This document shows, piece after piece, positions 10,884 through 21,903 of a DNA stretch of 64,000 bases. The notes below the pieces were generated by a model. The model was not told where the DNA came from, made no database searches, and worked only from the letters and a program-made list of their open reading frames with translations. Origin of the DNA: Xenoacremonium recifei (lineage: Eukaryota; Ascomycota; Sordariomycetes; Hypocreales; Nectriaceae); the NCBI GenBank assembly GCA_012184525.1, contig WOFQ01000016.1:310001-374000 (forward strand), read 5' to 3'. Position numbers and translations under genes: made by a program. How positions within the stretch are numbered: position 1 is the first letter of the stretch; the number at the start of each line of letters is the position of its first letter.

Positions 10884-11930
10884 GGGGTGAAGCAATATGT
10901 TTGAGTCAGGGACTGCAGCAGCATGCGCGAGCGAAGTAGGTGGGCGATAGACATAGAGAGCTTCAGGGCAAGGAAAGTTGGTTTCGAGTCAGAGTAGGGC
11001 GTTTGCGGAGTTGGCTGTATTTTTGTTGATAGCTGAGTGAGTGAGTCACTTGGATCCAGGAGATGTCGTGGATGTTAGTGGCGGACATAACTGGACAATC
11101 TCAGAGAACGTTTTAGCGGGCATCCAGGTTATGCTTATCTAGTTGCCAAAGCATCGCAAACACCGAGTTTAAGCTTGTTTGCTGGTTTGCATCAAATCAC
11201 ATCACCCTATCTTAGTAAAAAGGTGAAGCTATTTGGTCATTCCCGAGATCTCGCAACTTTCCGATAGGTCTGTGGCAAAAGAGGGGCACAGCCGTTTCAA
11301 GCCGTTACCTCTTATTTGCAACGGCTGCACAGTTTCGTTTATCATTGAGGTCTCGACAGATCATCATCAGCTCACCAGTTCATTGCGCAAAGCCCCATCT
11401 CGTCGTCTTACATGCCGGAGGATCCTCCTGACCCGGTGGATCCAAACCAATCAATTGCCGGTCGGCGAAGTCACCGGACTGACGTATGGAGCCGGGATCG
11501 CGATCCCACCCTGACATTACTTAATACTCGTGTTCAATTTTTAGAGCAAAACAATTGATTGTGGTGATGATGAAGATGAACTTGTTTGGATTGACGGGTA
11601 TCGAAGGAATTACTAGTCCACCTCAGCGTGTGTCGCTGCGCTACCAAACCCCATCCAGCAGCAGAATGCCAATCCCAGCACCTCCCATCCTAAAGGATAC
11701 CTCAAAGGAAAGTCGTAGAAACCGCATTATAAAGAGAAGAAAAGGAATTGAAGTAGGAGCAGTAGTGATGAGCGCGGCAAGTGTCTGTGGTCAGACTACT
11801 CGGGCTCGTTGTCGCGGTCTAACGGTGAACCGGCCACCTTGGGCTCTACAAGGAGATAGAGTACAGAAGTCGCGAAGCCATCCTCGTCTGCGGAGACTCG
11901 CAGTCGCCGCGGCGGTCAGACGAGGACGGC
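10884..11930. other. Convergent intergenic region, ATG7 to PMP3
   Basis: About 1 kb between two converging genes. It is A/T-rich in the middle (11080-11230). I see no gene, RNA gene or clear repeat. The open frames at 11233-11514 and 11555-11941 are low-complexity or lack family features. Confidence 0.55.
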
Positions 11931-12348
11931 TTAGTACTTGAGAATGATGTACAGGGCGTGGATGATGCCGGGAATGTAGCCTGGGGAGACGGGCGGTGTT
12001 AGTGTGTTTACAGGTAATTTGCGAGCCCAGAGTTGCGGTCGCGGGTTCCGAGGACTCCGAAGAGCACAAGACTTCAACTTACCCAGGATGGTGAGCAGGA
12101 TGTTGATTAGGAAGTCGGCGCCGCAGCCGCGCTCGAGCAGGACTCCGAGGGGCGGGAGAATGACGGCAAGGATGATCTTGCAGATGTCGCTGGTGAGGAA
12201 GCGTTAGCGATCAATGTGAGAGAGAGCCAGAGAATGAAGGAGCTGTTGTTGACGGACGAGGCCCGGGAATTGGGCGTCGCGGAACTCCCGGGACGTCATC
12301 GCCAGCTTCGCTCGACGGGTTGCCCACGTACCTGGCGGTGAAAGGCAT
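11931..12348 (-). CDS. PMP3: Plasma-membrane proteolipid Pmp3 (UPF0057 family), three exons
   Basis: A 57-residue hydrophobic protein of the Pmp3/Sna family that sits in the plasma membrane and affects membrane potential and salt tolerance. It is assembled from a 17-nt first exon (12332-12348, MPFTA plus two bases), a 107-nt exon (12083-12189) and a 50-nt exon (11931-11980). The joined protein reads MPFTASDICKIILAVILPPL, then GVLLERGCGADFLINILLTI and LGYIPGIIHALYIILKY: two transmembrane segments with the conserved PPLGV and GCGADFLINILLT motifs. Donors are GTACGT and GTAAGT. The introns (142 and 102 nt) together exceed the coding length. The gene is too fragmented for simple ORF detection, but family identity is nearly residue by residue. 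Confidence 0.95.
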
Positions 12349-13574
12349 GTTGTCGGCGGTAGATGAGTGTCTTCCTGTTGTTCTAGGAGCAGTGTTCTGG
12401 ATGCGCAGTCAAGCTGAGTGGTAGGATGTAAGTGAGAGAGATGGATTCACAGTGGGAAAGTTGGCAGGAATGGGGAATTGAGGAACTCTTTATATGGATG
12501 GTGCAACTCCAGCCAAGGAAAGCTTCAAGGACAACAACGGGTCTCGCTTGGCTTGTCCTCGTCCTCGGCCGACGGCGGCGGGAGCAAGTGGCCCTGGCCC
12601 TCCCTGGCTCGCCTGCATCACATCACGCATCCATCACCACCCGCTCTAATTCGTTCGCGCAAGGCAAGGCAAGGAAGCCCGCCCGCGTAAAAAACCTGTG
12701 GCCAAGAATCCCAGCCCTGCCACGCATGCGTCATCGAACGGCCCCGCGCGCAGCAGCAACAGCAGGGGCTCTACCATTGATTGGGGCCTTTTCGTGTGCC
12801 CTGATCCGGCGCCTGCGCTTTGCCAGACCAGATTCCGCTGTGGCTTAGTTTGCGCTCCCCCAGCTCGAGATGCGATTCTCGCGCTGGCTGTTTGCGGGCT
12901 ACGTCATCGCCCAGCTCGGACATACGTGTGGGGCGGCGCCACACGCATTACATCGTGGCCCCCGCTGCGATGACCTGCTGAGCCACATCCATGACAGCTC
13001 CTGTGCCACATCTTGACGACAGGCTGTGGCGCAGGAGCTACTATTCGTGGAACGGGTTTGCGATGCTGTTTGGCGTCGCCTCAGAACAGGGAAAACTAGT
13101 CGTTTCGATTTAGGATCGGCCTTGTGAGTGGCAGGCTCGCATCACGATGGTGGTTGCAGTTGCCCACGATCTGGTTTGCTGGCGTAAGTGTTTCAGGCAG
13201 GCCACGATGTCGGATCTGCCGGCATCAATGCGGCGAGACAGCACTATGCTTAGAAAGTAGCTTTCTTTCTTCGGTTGGTGGGCCTGGTCAGCTCGAAATG
13301 CTCGTTGACTCTCTTCTACCTCCCGGATGCAGGTATATCGCGATTATAGAAAACATTGCGAATCTTGCCGGAGCGTGATTTTGTAATTTCCTGATGTTGT
13401 AAATCTCTGGCGTTCTCACATGAAGTTAAAATGGTTTCTTTGTAATAATGGCCAGTAGTAATTTACATAGTCTCTTACAACTACTCCTACACACCAAATA
13501 TCTTACAGCTAACGCCTGAGCGTCAACTCCAAACTAGGGTATCATGACTTTTACGCCGACTCAGTGCTCCAGCT
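12349..13574. other. Intergenic, PMP3 promoter and GPI11 3' region
   Basis: About 1.2 kb without a gene I can support. The PMP3-proximal half is GC-rich, the GPI11-proximal half more A/T-rich. This probably contains the PMP3 promoter and leader and the GPI11 3' UTR. Confidence 0.5.
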
Positions 13575-14402
13575 TTACTCGTCCTTGACAGAGGAGTCTC
13601 CAACCAGCTTCTTGCCGTAGAATACGGTTCCCACCACCTTGGAGCCAATGATGTATCCCAGGTACAGGCCAGTCACGATGGTGACGGGCCACTTCTGCCA
13701 TTCGCGGTCCCAGTCGAGAGGAATAGGCACAGCCCCCAACCACGCACCCAGAAAAGCTCCCGCAAATCCGCCAAAGGTCTCGTCGATCGGCGCTGATGCT
13801 CCAAGTACAGCCTGTAGCGACGCCGCGTCGATACCACGAACGTAAAAGATGGGGAATAGGGCGAGAACGGCGAGATGCGCGCAGCAGAGAAACGTGTGCG
13901 AGACGTGGGTGAGGAACGGCGCGCCGAAGAGGATGATGAGAACGTAAAGGGCCGGCGTGGCGATGGCGGTGAGGAGGAGTGAGAGGATCGCAGGCTTGAA
14001 CTTATTAGCCATTGTAGACAGATTCTCGCTTAGATCATGACTTACAATAATGGGGTTCAGGCCCGTGGAATCCGCCTTCCGCTTCTCGCCAGGACGCGAT
14101 TTCTTCACGGCCTTCGAGCCATTGGAACCTGCGACCGGAAGGCAAAGGATTGCATATACAACCTGTACGAGCGCAACAACGGGTAGGCCAAGTTGGAGCG
14201 TCGACACGGGGTCGGCCACCAATTCCCCGAAACGCCAGACGAACAGCCCCCCGAGGACTAATGGATGGGCGACCGAGATGCCGAGAGCAGCGCCGTTGCT
14301 GAGGAGGGCGACTGGGGGAACGCCGGTCTTAAGAGAAGTGGAGGGCGTTGAGGAGCCCTTGGTCAAGGTCGTCGACATGGTGACGGGGTCGACGAGCGGC
14401 AT
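13575..14402 (-). CDS. GPI11: GPI-anchor biosynthesis protein Gpi11 (PIG-F)
   Basis: ER membrane protein required, with Gpi13 and Gpi7-type transferases, to add phosphoethanolamine to GPI precursors. The open frame has the PIG-F signature: HPLVLGGLFVWRFGELVADP near the start, the block LIILFGAPFLTHVSHTFLCC, and the C-terminal AVPIPLDWDREWQKWPVT followed by the last membrane segment. At least six hydrophobic segments are visible. An intron is very likely at 13995-14045 (51 nt, donor GTAAGT, branch GCTAAT, acceptor TTCAAG); it is a multiple of three without stops, so the frame reads through. With it removed the protein is 258 residues and NPII joins PAILSLLL. A nearer AAG (intron 14001-14045) sits directly on the branch site and is less likely. 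It is divergent from the small mitochondrial gene. Confidence 0.88.
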   Translation of the reverse strand: MPLVDPVTMSTTLTKGSSTPSTSLKTGVPPVALLSNGAALGISVAHPLVLGGLFVWRFGELVADPVSTLQLGLPVVALVQVVYAILCLPVAGSNGSKAVKKSRPGEKRKADSTGLNPIIVSHDLSENLSTMANKFKPAILSLLLTAIATPALYVLIILFGAPFLTHVSHTFLCCAHLAVLALFPIFYVRGIDAASLQAVLGASAPIDETFGGFAGAFLGAWLGAVPIPLDWDREWQKWPVTIVTGLYLGYIIGSKVVGTVFYGKKLVGDSSVKDE

Positions 14403-15595
14403 GTCATGGGTTGCTATTTAACTCGTCGTCGCGAAGTGCCTCATGAAGATGCCACATCCAAGGGTGCAGGGTCCAGGTCACGAGGTAGATCACATGGCGA
14501 TAAGGCGTGGGCTTGAGCGTCTCACGATAAGGTTGATGGGCCGGATTCGGCTCCGAAGCCTCCCGATGGTTCTTCCATGCACCGTTCCGGGAGGGCCTCC
14601 AAAGCTTCAAGTCGCCGACGCATTCTTCTTTCCGGGGAAGTTCTAGTCGAGCCAGGATGCCGGCAGCATCGCGTCCACTCTGGCAGCCTCCGATGCATGG
14701 GGACGGGAACGACCTGGTGCGATGGAACTACCTCGAAGGAGCCATCGGCAGTGCGAGTTAGCAGATCTGAGCAGCATCTGGCAGGCCCGACATGCTATTT
14801 CGGAGAACGAAGCTGTTCGAGAACGGCGAAATGCCATCCCATCTGACCATGGCGATTCCCGACCCGTTCGTCTGGCAGCAGCGCCAGAACCAGCACCCCG
14901 GCCACGGCATCGCATCGCATCGAGCCAGCCAGCCAGCCCAGGCCTCCTCGCGGTCCCCGGGCCCGCCCCTCCATCAGATCAGTCGATGTGCCGGGAGAAA
15001 CAGGATGCCGCTGTGATTGGCCCAGCTGGGCTGTCAAAAAGCTTTGGACGGCCAGGCCAATCAGCCGCGCCGCCGGCCCCCGCCGATTCGGGACCTCCCT
15101 GGCGCGAAGCTGGCAGATGGGCAGAATGGATGGGTCGATTTGCAGGCCGCTGGTGGTGCGATTCGCTGCGACTCCGGGGCGTCTGTCCTGACATTTGCGG
15201 CGCGCTGATTGGCCCCCGATCGCCTGGCCATAGGCTGGTGGTATGATACCAGACCTGTGAGCATGCCATCTGCCCACAATCGACTCGCACGGCTGAGAAG
15301 AGGCTGCTGGGAAGCCGCCGTGTCGAAGCAATCCCGGAACGATCCTTGCCTTGGGCGCGGCAAAGTGAAGCGCCAGCTTTGTATAAGAGGCCGGTCCCTC
15401 ATCGTGGCTTTTGGGGTTTCCTTCTCATCATCATCATCACGATCAAAAGCAACAACTCAGCTCAATTCAGCTTCTCTCCACTCTCACCACTCACCACTCA
15501 ATCCGATTCATCTCTGCGAGTGTATTACTCCCGGGTTTCGATAAAAGCGGAAAATCAATTCCTTCTTTAAAAAAACACCACCACACCACTTCATC
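14403..15595. promoter_or_regulatory. GC-rich divergent region between GPI11 and the mitochondrial membrane protein gene
   Basis: About 1.2 kb, GC-rich in 14860-15240, where several overlapping open frames occur on both strands, as expected in GC-rich DNA; none resembles a protein. The final 150 nt before 15596 are C/T-rich with CA repeats, a probable 5' leader. Confidence 0.5.
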
Positions 15596-15918
15596 ATGTC
15601 GCCCATCGTCGTCCGCGCTGCCGCCCGTGCTGCCAGCCGAAGGCAATTCTCTCTCCTCAGCTCCATGCGATCTGTCGGCCGAGCTATGGAGGCTCATCCC
15701 TTTGAGCGTCTCCCCACGACCCAGAAAGCTGCCAGGGGTGACTGGGGCAAGGAGTTCAAGCGCATCGGTGGCCAGGCCATGTAGTAAGTTACCTTAATCC
15801 ACGCCTCCTTCAGTCTGAAACCCATTGCTAACATTATCTCTACAGCTTCTTCCCTGGCATGGCTCTGGTTCTTGGCTGGCCCTGGGCTTCCAAGGCTATC
15901 TTCGACGGCCGACTTTAA
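15596..15918 (+). CDS. Small mitochondrial inner-membrane protein, family not recognised
   Basis: 86 residues from exons 15596-15783 and 15846-15918 (62-nt intron, donor GTAAGT, branch GCTAAC, acceptor TACAG). The N-terminus MSPIVVRAAARAASRRQFSL is rich in Arg, Ala and Ser with no acids, a convincing mitochondrial presequence. It is followed by a soluble segment (EAHPFERLPTTQKAARGDWG) and one C-terminal membrane span, YFFPGMALVLGWPWASKAIF, ending in DGRL. Size, presequence and a single span near the C-terminus are typical of accessory subunits of respiratory complexes or ATP synthase. I cannot assign it to a named subunit from memory. The clean intron and codon use argue that it is real. Confidence 0.75.
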
Positions 15919-16647
15919 AAGACGACCGAACAATCTCCACTGAATTATGTCTTTTGGTCGATTTACATAGACCGTTTTGGACAACTACATCATGGAAAAC
16001 ATTGGATACTCAGATGTCCTGCATTGGCCAGCAGGACAGAGTTGTGACGATGCACCGTCACTGTATATAGCATTGGAAGGCGTTTGGTGCATTTGGAGCG
16101 AGCGATGCAAGACAGCATCGCAGCGATATCAATATTGAGATCACGATAAATCAATAAATCTAGAAACATTTAATTCCATTTGTTCAAATCACATTGACTC
16201 TTCTATCGTGACATCGGCTTCAAGGATATGGTGTTTCTACTGTACCCCTCATGATCTGAGCAGATCAGATCATATGGGCGATCAGTAAGATGGACTCGAG
16301 TCTAGATTTGTCGATCAGTTGCTCGAATCTACGTATGTACACTCCCCAATGATAAGGGACCATTTCACTCATTCCTAGCAAAATTGACTAGAGATTCAAA
16401 GCCTTTCTTTAACTATGTCTAACTCTGACAAAACCAACTCCCGGGGAGGGACCGGAGGCGGCCGGTCCCGATGTGGAACTCTTCGGAGCCAGTCTCGGCT
16501 ACTTTGAGGAAGTTGCGCCGGAAACCCTGACCAACTGACATCCACGAAATCGACTACCTAGATGATTCGTATCAGATGCCGGCCGTCCACGTATTCTTCG
16601 CACGGGAGCTGGCTCTCCTCCGGACTGCGTTCGAGGTCCGAGAGCTT
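15919..16647. other. Intergenic, A/T-rich
   Basis: About 730 bp between the 3' end of the mitochondrial protein gene and the 3' end of the HET pseudogene. Marks the change from the GC-rich housekeeping block to the AT-richer accessory island. No gene seen. Confidence 0.5.
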
Positions 16648-18740
16648 CTAATCCCAAAGTTTGGAATGGACTTTGGCAAGCCCAATGCGACGGAAGATCC
16701 CCTTCTCGGGATCAACTAGCTCTAATAAAAAGATTCTTATCAAAATGTTGTCAGAAAAGCCGGATGTACTTCCTTCCATGTAATATAAAGCGCCCCGTGA
16801 ATTCTGTTCTTGAAGGTTATCGCGTTGTGCATCGAGATAGATATCAGGGTGATGGGGCGGCATTATCCAGTCGGAGCCGGATCGTACCAGGCGCAACTGC
16901 TTCAACACGCCTCGTAACCGCAACCACCCGCCTCGGACCAGTCCCATCTTGTCATCTGTGACATAGTCAAGTTCAAAATCTTCTACCTCAATAAGCAGAT
17001 CCGTCTCGTCAAGAAGTGGCTGGCCGGCCGAAATGGCTCCGTCCGACGCTACCCATGACCAGGAAGGAGCACGATATGCATCCCGCCATGAGGCCGCACT
17101 TTTCGGGGTTTTGTTAGCAACCCAAAGTAGCTCATACTCCAGATAGCGACGCCACATGCCGGCGACATATTCGTCTGATAGATATTCCGCCATGGTCTTT
17201 GCCACAGCAGCCAGCCCGACTAATTTATCCTCAGGAAATGTTAAAGCGCACCGTGTGTACCTTTTGACTATATTTCTCCAGTATGAGACCGCACATAATC
17301 CCTCTTACCCATGTAGTATGGTCGTATAGAGAAGTCTTTGAAGAGTCTGCCAACCGTCGAGACAGTAGTCATAGTAGGAGGCAGCTCATCTCGGTAGAAC
17401 TCGGTGGCTTCTTTGCTCCGACACTCCCAAATCAGTTGACGCTTACCAAAGTGTAGAGTGCGACGAGACAGGATCCGCTCTTGAAGAACCCAGGCCCGAG
17501 TGTTAACGAGAGCTTGAGAGATTTCACCATCCAAGAATTGCTCCTCAACAACCAAATACTTGAGAACATGGCTATTTTGGAAGAGGTTCCCGAAATCTGG
17601 GTAGATCGAGTCAGGATTTCTCGAGCAAAACATAGAATGCTCGGCATCCAGTGCGTCTAACGCGGAGATGTTGCAGAGTGAGTTGGAATAGACTTGACTC
17701 ATAAGCGTAACTTCCTGTCGCCAATCCGCATGTTCATCCCCCGCTTGTATGATGCAGAGGGAATCAATCCATAGATATCGGCAGCCCACATTACGAGCCA
17801 CGTAGAAAGCGTCTTGATATAGTTGGGGGAAACATGAAGATCGCATGCCATTGAGCATCTGGGCTCGTTTTCGATTGTGAGTCTCATGCAGTCGATATTT
17901 CCCCAACAATGGCTGAGCGTCATATAAGGCCCATCGATAGTAGCAGTTCCTATGGTCTCAACTAAGTGACACCACGGATCTGAGTCCTGCGGGGAGCCAC
18001 AGTCGAGAAGGCGGCTTGGATACCAATTCTTTGATGTAACGGACTTATTGCATTCTTGATGATTGGCCACGCAATCTGCAATCCAATCCTGCGCAAGGGA
18101 CATTGTCTCAGGGCTTTTGGTGGTTTGTGGAAGTCGCCGAGTGATTGTACGGTTACGTACGCTCGAATCTACAGCGCAAATCGTCAGATTGGATTCAGGC
18201 GGTGCGCTTCGTGAACAAATCGGGCAGCATAGACGTGACGCAGCTGCCGGCATCGACAGGCAATCTTAACCATCTCATTTCCAGTGGGATGTTTCTCTTA
18301 CCGTTTTCGGATCGTAGAACGTACGAATTGACGAACCCGAACCCCAACTTATGGTACCTCCCGGGAGTTACCATCCCTGCAGCACGAAACGCTCTAGGAC
18401 TAATAACAGTTTGGAACCAGGTCGGTAAAGTGATTTCACGCAAGGTGTTCGTTTTAAATGCTGTGAAAAAGGCTTGCGTACAATCGGCGGGCGCGCCGCC
18501 CGGAGAACCATCGAACGAAGCGTCGCGACTGAAGTCTTGCTCTGAACCAGCCAAAGTAGTGATGAGGTCGCGTGGGCCAGGCGAAAGACGAGCCCAGAAC
18601 TGATTACAGATGTAGCATCCGAGTTCAATAGAGCGCATTAAGCTCCTAGGGGTTTGATGATGGATTTTCAGTTCGTAGTAAAGTCCAATGTCGATCGTAG
18701 TCTGAGAGGCGATGGTGTTCTGACAGGTTGCACATATCAT
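16648..18740 (-). pseudogene. HET-domain (heterokaryon incompatibility) gene, broken
   Basis: HET-domain proteins trigger incompatibility or cell death on non-self fusion. Start is the ATG at 18738-18740 (MICATCQNTIASQTT). Exon 1 joins exon 2 over a 58-nt intron at 18244-18301 (donor GTAAGA), giving an intact N-terminus with CYIC and LAQDWIADC. HET motif 1 is present as MTLSHCWGN, then MRLTIEN; after that the frame is lost near 17862-17872, and the continuation AQMLNGMRSSCFPQLYQDAF, GCRYLWIDSLCIIQ (motif 2) lies in another frame. The alignment length fits a one-base deletion. A second break falls near 17290-17308, before YWRNIVKRYTRCALTFPEDK, which has the usual HET spacing; a 41-nt intron at 17268-17308 could restore the frame but would remove the conserved Trp. 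WVLQERILSRRTLHFG (motif 3) is kept. Either a young pseudogene or sequence errors. Confidence 0.8.
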
Positions 18741-19266
18741 TTTGATGGGACAATACAAAGGACTAAGTTAAAGATACGACATCTCGGGTTTCGGCTTGCA
18801 CATTTGACGGAGGAAAGTAACCAAGGCGGGATGAAGAAACAAAGACGTCTCTTTGATGATCATACACAGCCGCCTTATCATCGAGCGGGGTTGTTGGACC
18901 AGGGTGTTTAGGCAACCAATGGCAAAAGTCTCGACGCTTCAGTCGCGAAACGGCAGTGATCTAGTTACAAAAATTCTGGCGTATATAATTTATCTCATTA
19001 TTACAAGTGCAACGATTAGAATGTTGCCAGGGGAAGTCAATACTTAACAGCAGAATAGCAGGACAGCAGGATAGGACCAACTTAAGTATAGACTTCGGCC
19101 CATTCAAGCTGTAATTCGCATATATATCTTGAAAATGGCCTCGATCAAATCAGTAAGAGCTGTATATAATACTTCTCTTGAGGAGTAAATCTATTACATT
19201 CCTTCCTTCCAACTCAAATGCTTAGATCAAAAATTGCTCCTAATGTCTTGCCCAACTATCACTGAG
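18741..19266. other. Intergenic, A/T-rich
   Basis: Between the start of the HET pseudogene and the 3' end of the permease. It presumably carried the HET promoter. No copies of the GACTCRGCTC decamer seen in the cluster promoters are visible here, so the HET gene is probably not part of that regulon. Confidence 0.5.
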
Positions 19267-21158
19267 CTAGCCCCAGAGCCGCCGGTTAAATCTTTGAAGC
19301 ATTGTTTTTGGCTCTGGTTCCATGTGTTCGTCGTCCATATCAATAGAAGTACGGCCTGCATAGAGAGGAACCTCATGAAGCGGCACCATTTGAGGCCGTT
19401 TGATGATCTTATATCCCAGCCAAAGGACCACGAATAAAGCCAGTGGGAAATAAGCAAAGATAAAGCCCGATACAGACCAACGATTATTCGTAAAAACAGC
19501 AAACCCATTTGTCATGAAGATAATAATATAGAAGACCAGCGATATGATAGAGTAATAATATTGGTTCCGTCTGGACCAAGGCCTCTCGGTGATCCCTTGT
19601 GCCGCCTGTGCACGACGGAAACGTATGTAGGTGATGTGAAAGATAATATAGACAAGGAGGTTCGCGGAGCCAATGATGCTAGTTATCCAAGTAAATACTG
19701 TTAGGGAGTTATTGGAGGCGGACATAAAGGCAATTAGCGTAACAAGCCACACAGCAATAACGCAGAATGTTGGAACGCCTCGCCAAGTAAATAAGAATAG
19801 CTTGGGCGTTTTCCCGTCTACTGCTAATGCATAGAGGGCACGGGTTGAGGCGAAATAGAGCTCTAGGGCACAAGACCAGGCTGATGTGAGGAGCGCACCG
19901 TTAATGATGTGCGGAAGGATTGGGATTCCGAGGCGCGTAATGCCGATCACAAATGGTGAAGCTCCGGCGCCTGGCTTATTAGAACCCAGGTTGGGATCAT
20001 TGTACGGGACCAGGATTCCCACAGCCAGAACGCCCAAAATGTAGAAGACGCAGAGTCGATAGATGACGCGACTAAACACGGATGGGAGAACTCGACGGGG
20101 GTTGCGAGCTTCGCCGGCACTGATTGCGATGTAGTCGGGGCCTGGGTCGAATTCTGTTAGTTTTACGACATCGAGGGATCAAGACAGCAGAGAAGTACCA
20201 ACCTCCAAATGCGAAAGCAGCTTGAACGAACGTAGACCAAAACCCGAGAAAGTGGCCTTATTACTTGTCAATCACAGTTTATGGGAAATAAGCATCAAGG
20301 AATCGTTACCCCAGGACCCATCGGCAATATACTCATTAAAGACACCCGGGTTCTTCCAGTATCGAAATCCGAATGCATCGTGTTGTGGGTTTCCACCAAC
20401 CATGAGGATAACTGCGAATGTGAGCTATCAATTGATTTGACTTAAAATACTAGAGGGGCCGCTTACAGGTCATAACGAGCAATCCAAGAATGAGGAAGAT
20501 CTTGAAAAGAGAAAAGTAGAATTCGCCTTCTCCGTATATTCGTACCCCAAAGATATTGAGAGTAAGTAACGAGGTCGAAATGATAGCCACGTAGACCGCT
20601 ATGCACGCTGAGTGAGTTCTCGATTCTAGGTAGTTTCGTCTGAGACTGACCATTATTCACATCATCTGTCCAGAAATTTATGATTGCTGCCACTCCTGCA
20701 ACTTCACCAGCCGCAGACAGCGCATTAGTAGTCGTATAGAGCCAACCCAGAGCGAAACCCCAAGCATCGTCAAGAAACGCATGTGCATATACGACAAAGG
20801 AACCATCAATAGGTAGCCAGACAACCATCTCGCCCATGGCATTAAAAGTTGACCATACCAGCAGAGCATAGACCGAGTAGCCCAAGAGCAAGCCTAAGGG
20901 TCCAGCTCGAGCCAGAGCAGAGCCGGAGCCGACAAACAATCCTGTGCCGATGGCACCAGAAATGGCCATGAGCTGGATATGACGGGGCCTCAGATTTCGC
21001 TGTGTTTGTTTCGAGCCAGCAGGTTGAGGCACGTCGGTGCCGGCTTCGTGATATACAGAGACTTCTCCATTGATGTTCGAATGCGTGGGCTGCAGAACTG
21101 CAGCACCCTTCTCCCCAGTGGAAGCATGATCAGAATTTTTTGTAGAGATTTCAGACAT
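19267..21158 (-). CDS. Amino-acid permease, yeast AAT (GAP1-type) family
   Basis: Proton-coupled plasma-membrane amino-acid importer of 559 residues. Five exons: 20651-21158, 20467-20607, 20310-20411, 20203-20256 and 19267-20141. The start is the first ATG; an upstream in-frame TTG is not used. The N-terminus is a hydrophilic cytosolic tail, then RHIQLMAISGAIGTGLFVGSG, the TM1 signature of the family. Further family blocks are VQAAFAFGGPDYIAISAGEA (spanning two introns), NPRRVLPSVFSRVIYRL and LTSAWSCALELYFASTRALY. About twelve hydrophobic segments are visible; the tail ends RFNRRLWG. In the last intron I chose the CCCAG acceptor, because it yields the family sequence GGPDY and the nearer AACAG sits on the branch site. 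First member of the hydroxy/oxo-acid group; its promoter has three decamer copies (21333-21379). Substrate unknown. Confidence 0.92.
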
Positions 21159-21903
21159 CGTCAAGCCTCAACTGGCATACAATATGATTGAATCTATCGT
21201 TTACTGATGTTGACCCTCCTAGCCAGCAAGGCAGACAGGCTTGCTTTTATCCCGTACCGAGATGTTGGCCGTGTATCAGTATCAACTAACAAGGGCACTG
21301 GAAATGGTCGGTGAGGTTGGTCAAGGCGTTTTGACTCGGCTCCGTGACTCAGCTCACGCTTCTTATCTCGACTCAGCTCAAAAGAGGGACTAGAAAATTA
21401 GTGCCCAAGGTTGTCGTTCCGTAGCCGAACTCACGCTTACCGATTGAGGTTGATAAGAAAAGGAACTCCTGCCACTGTACTAAGGAAATCCTGCACCAAT
21501 TTAAGTCCTATGGTCTCGAACTACGGAGTACGAGCCGGCAATTTGGATTATTATGCATGAGTAAATCGCACTTGGACATAGTCATTGTTGAAGCTTCAAG
21601 CGTCACAGTCTCTAAGAAAAGTCTTAGAAATAAGGCAAATGATCTACTAAAATGCAAGAGGTTGTCTTCTCTTGTACTTGTTAAAATGTTATTTCCGGCA
21701 TCAATCTATCAAGATCTAGAGATCCGCAAGAGTGTCAATCATTGAAGCCATACACATAGCAGAGGCGGTACAAGATGGGCTAGGCCAATAACTACACTAT
21801 CATCGGCCATGGTTCATGCTTCTTGAGTGTTGGAATAACACACGCCTTCAGCCAACAGAGATTCCGCATCCTCATCCAGGTCAAAGACACCTTTGAAATC
21901 GGC
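21159..21903. other. Permease promoter region and RidA 3' region
   Basis: 745 bp between the start of the permease and the stop of the RidA gene, both on the minus strand. Holds the permease promoter with the decamer cluster (21333-21379). The rest is A/T-rich without a gene. Confidence 0.6.
21333..21379 (+). promoter_or_regulatory. Triple GACTCRGCTC decamer upstream of the permease
   Basis: Three direct copies: GACTCGGCTC at 21333-21342, GACTCAGCTC at 21346-21355 and GACTCAGCTC at 21370-21379, starting 175 bp upstream of the permease ATG. The second copy is preceded by T and contains the full TGACTCA core bound by Gcn4/CPC1-type bZIP proteins. The same decamer occurs before the next three genes. 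Binding factor not known. Confidence 0.65.

Noticed and set aside
17268..17308. 41-nt intron repairing the second HET frame break
   Set aside because: It would delete the conserved YWRNIV segment and has no good branch site; kept only as an alternative.
20142..20153. Proximal acceptor in the permease intron that would add four residues (EFDP)
   Set aside because: The AG is only a few bases after the CTAAC branch site, and only the distal acceptor gives the family sequence GGPDY.
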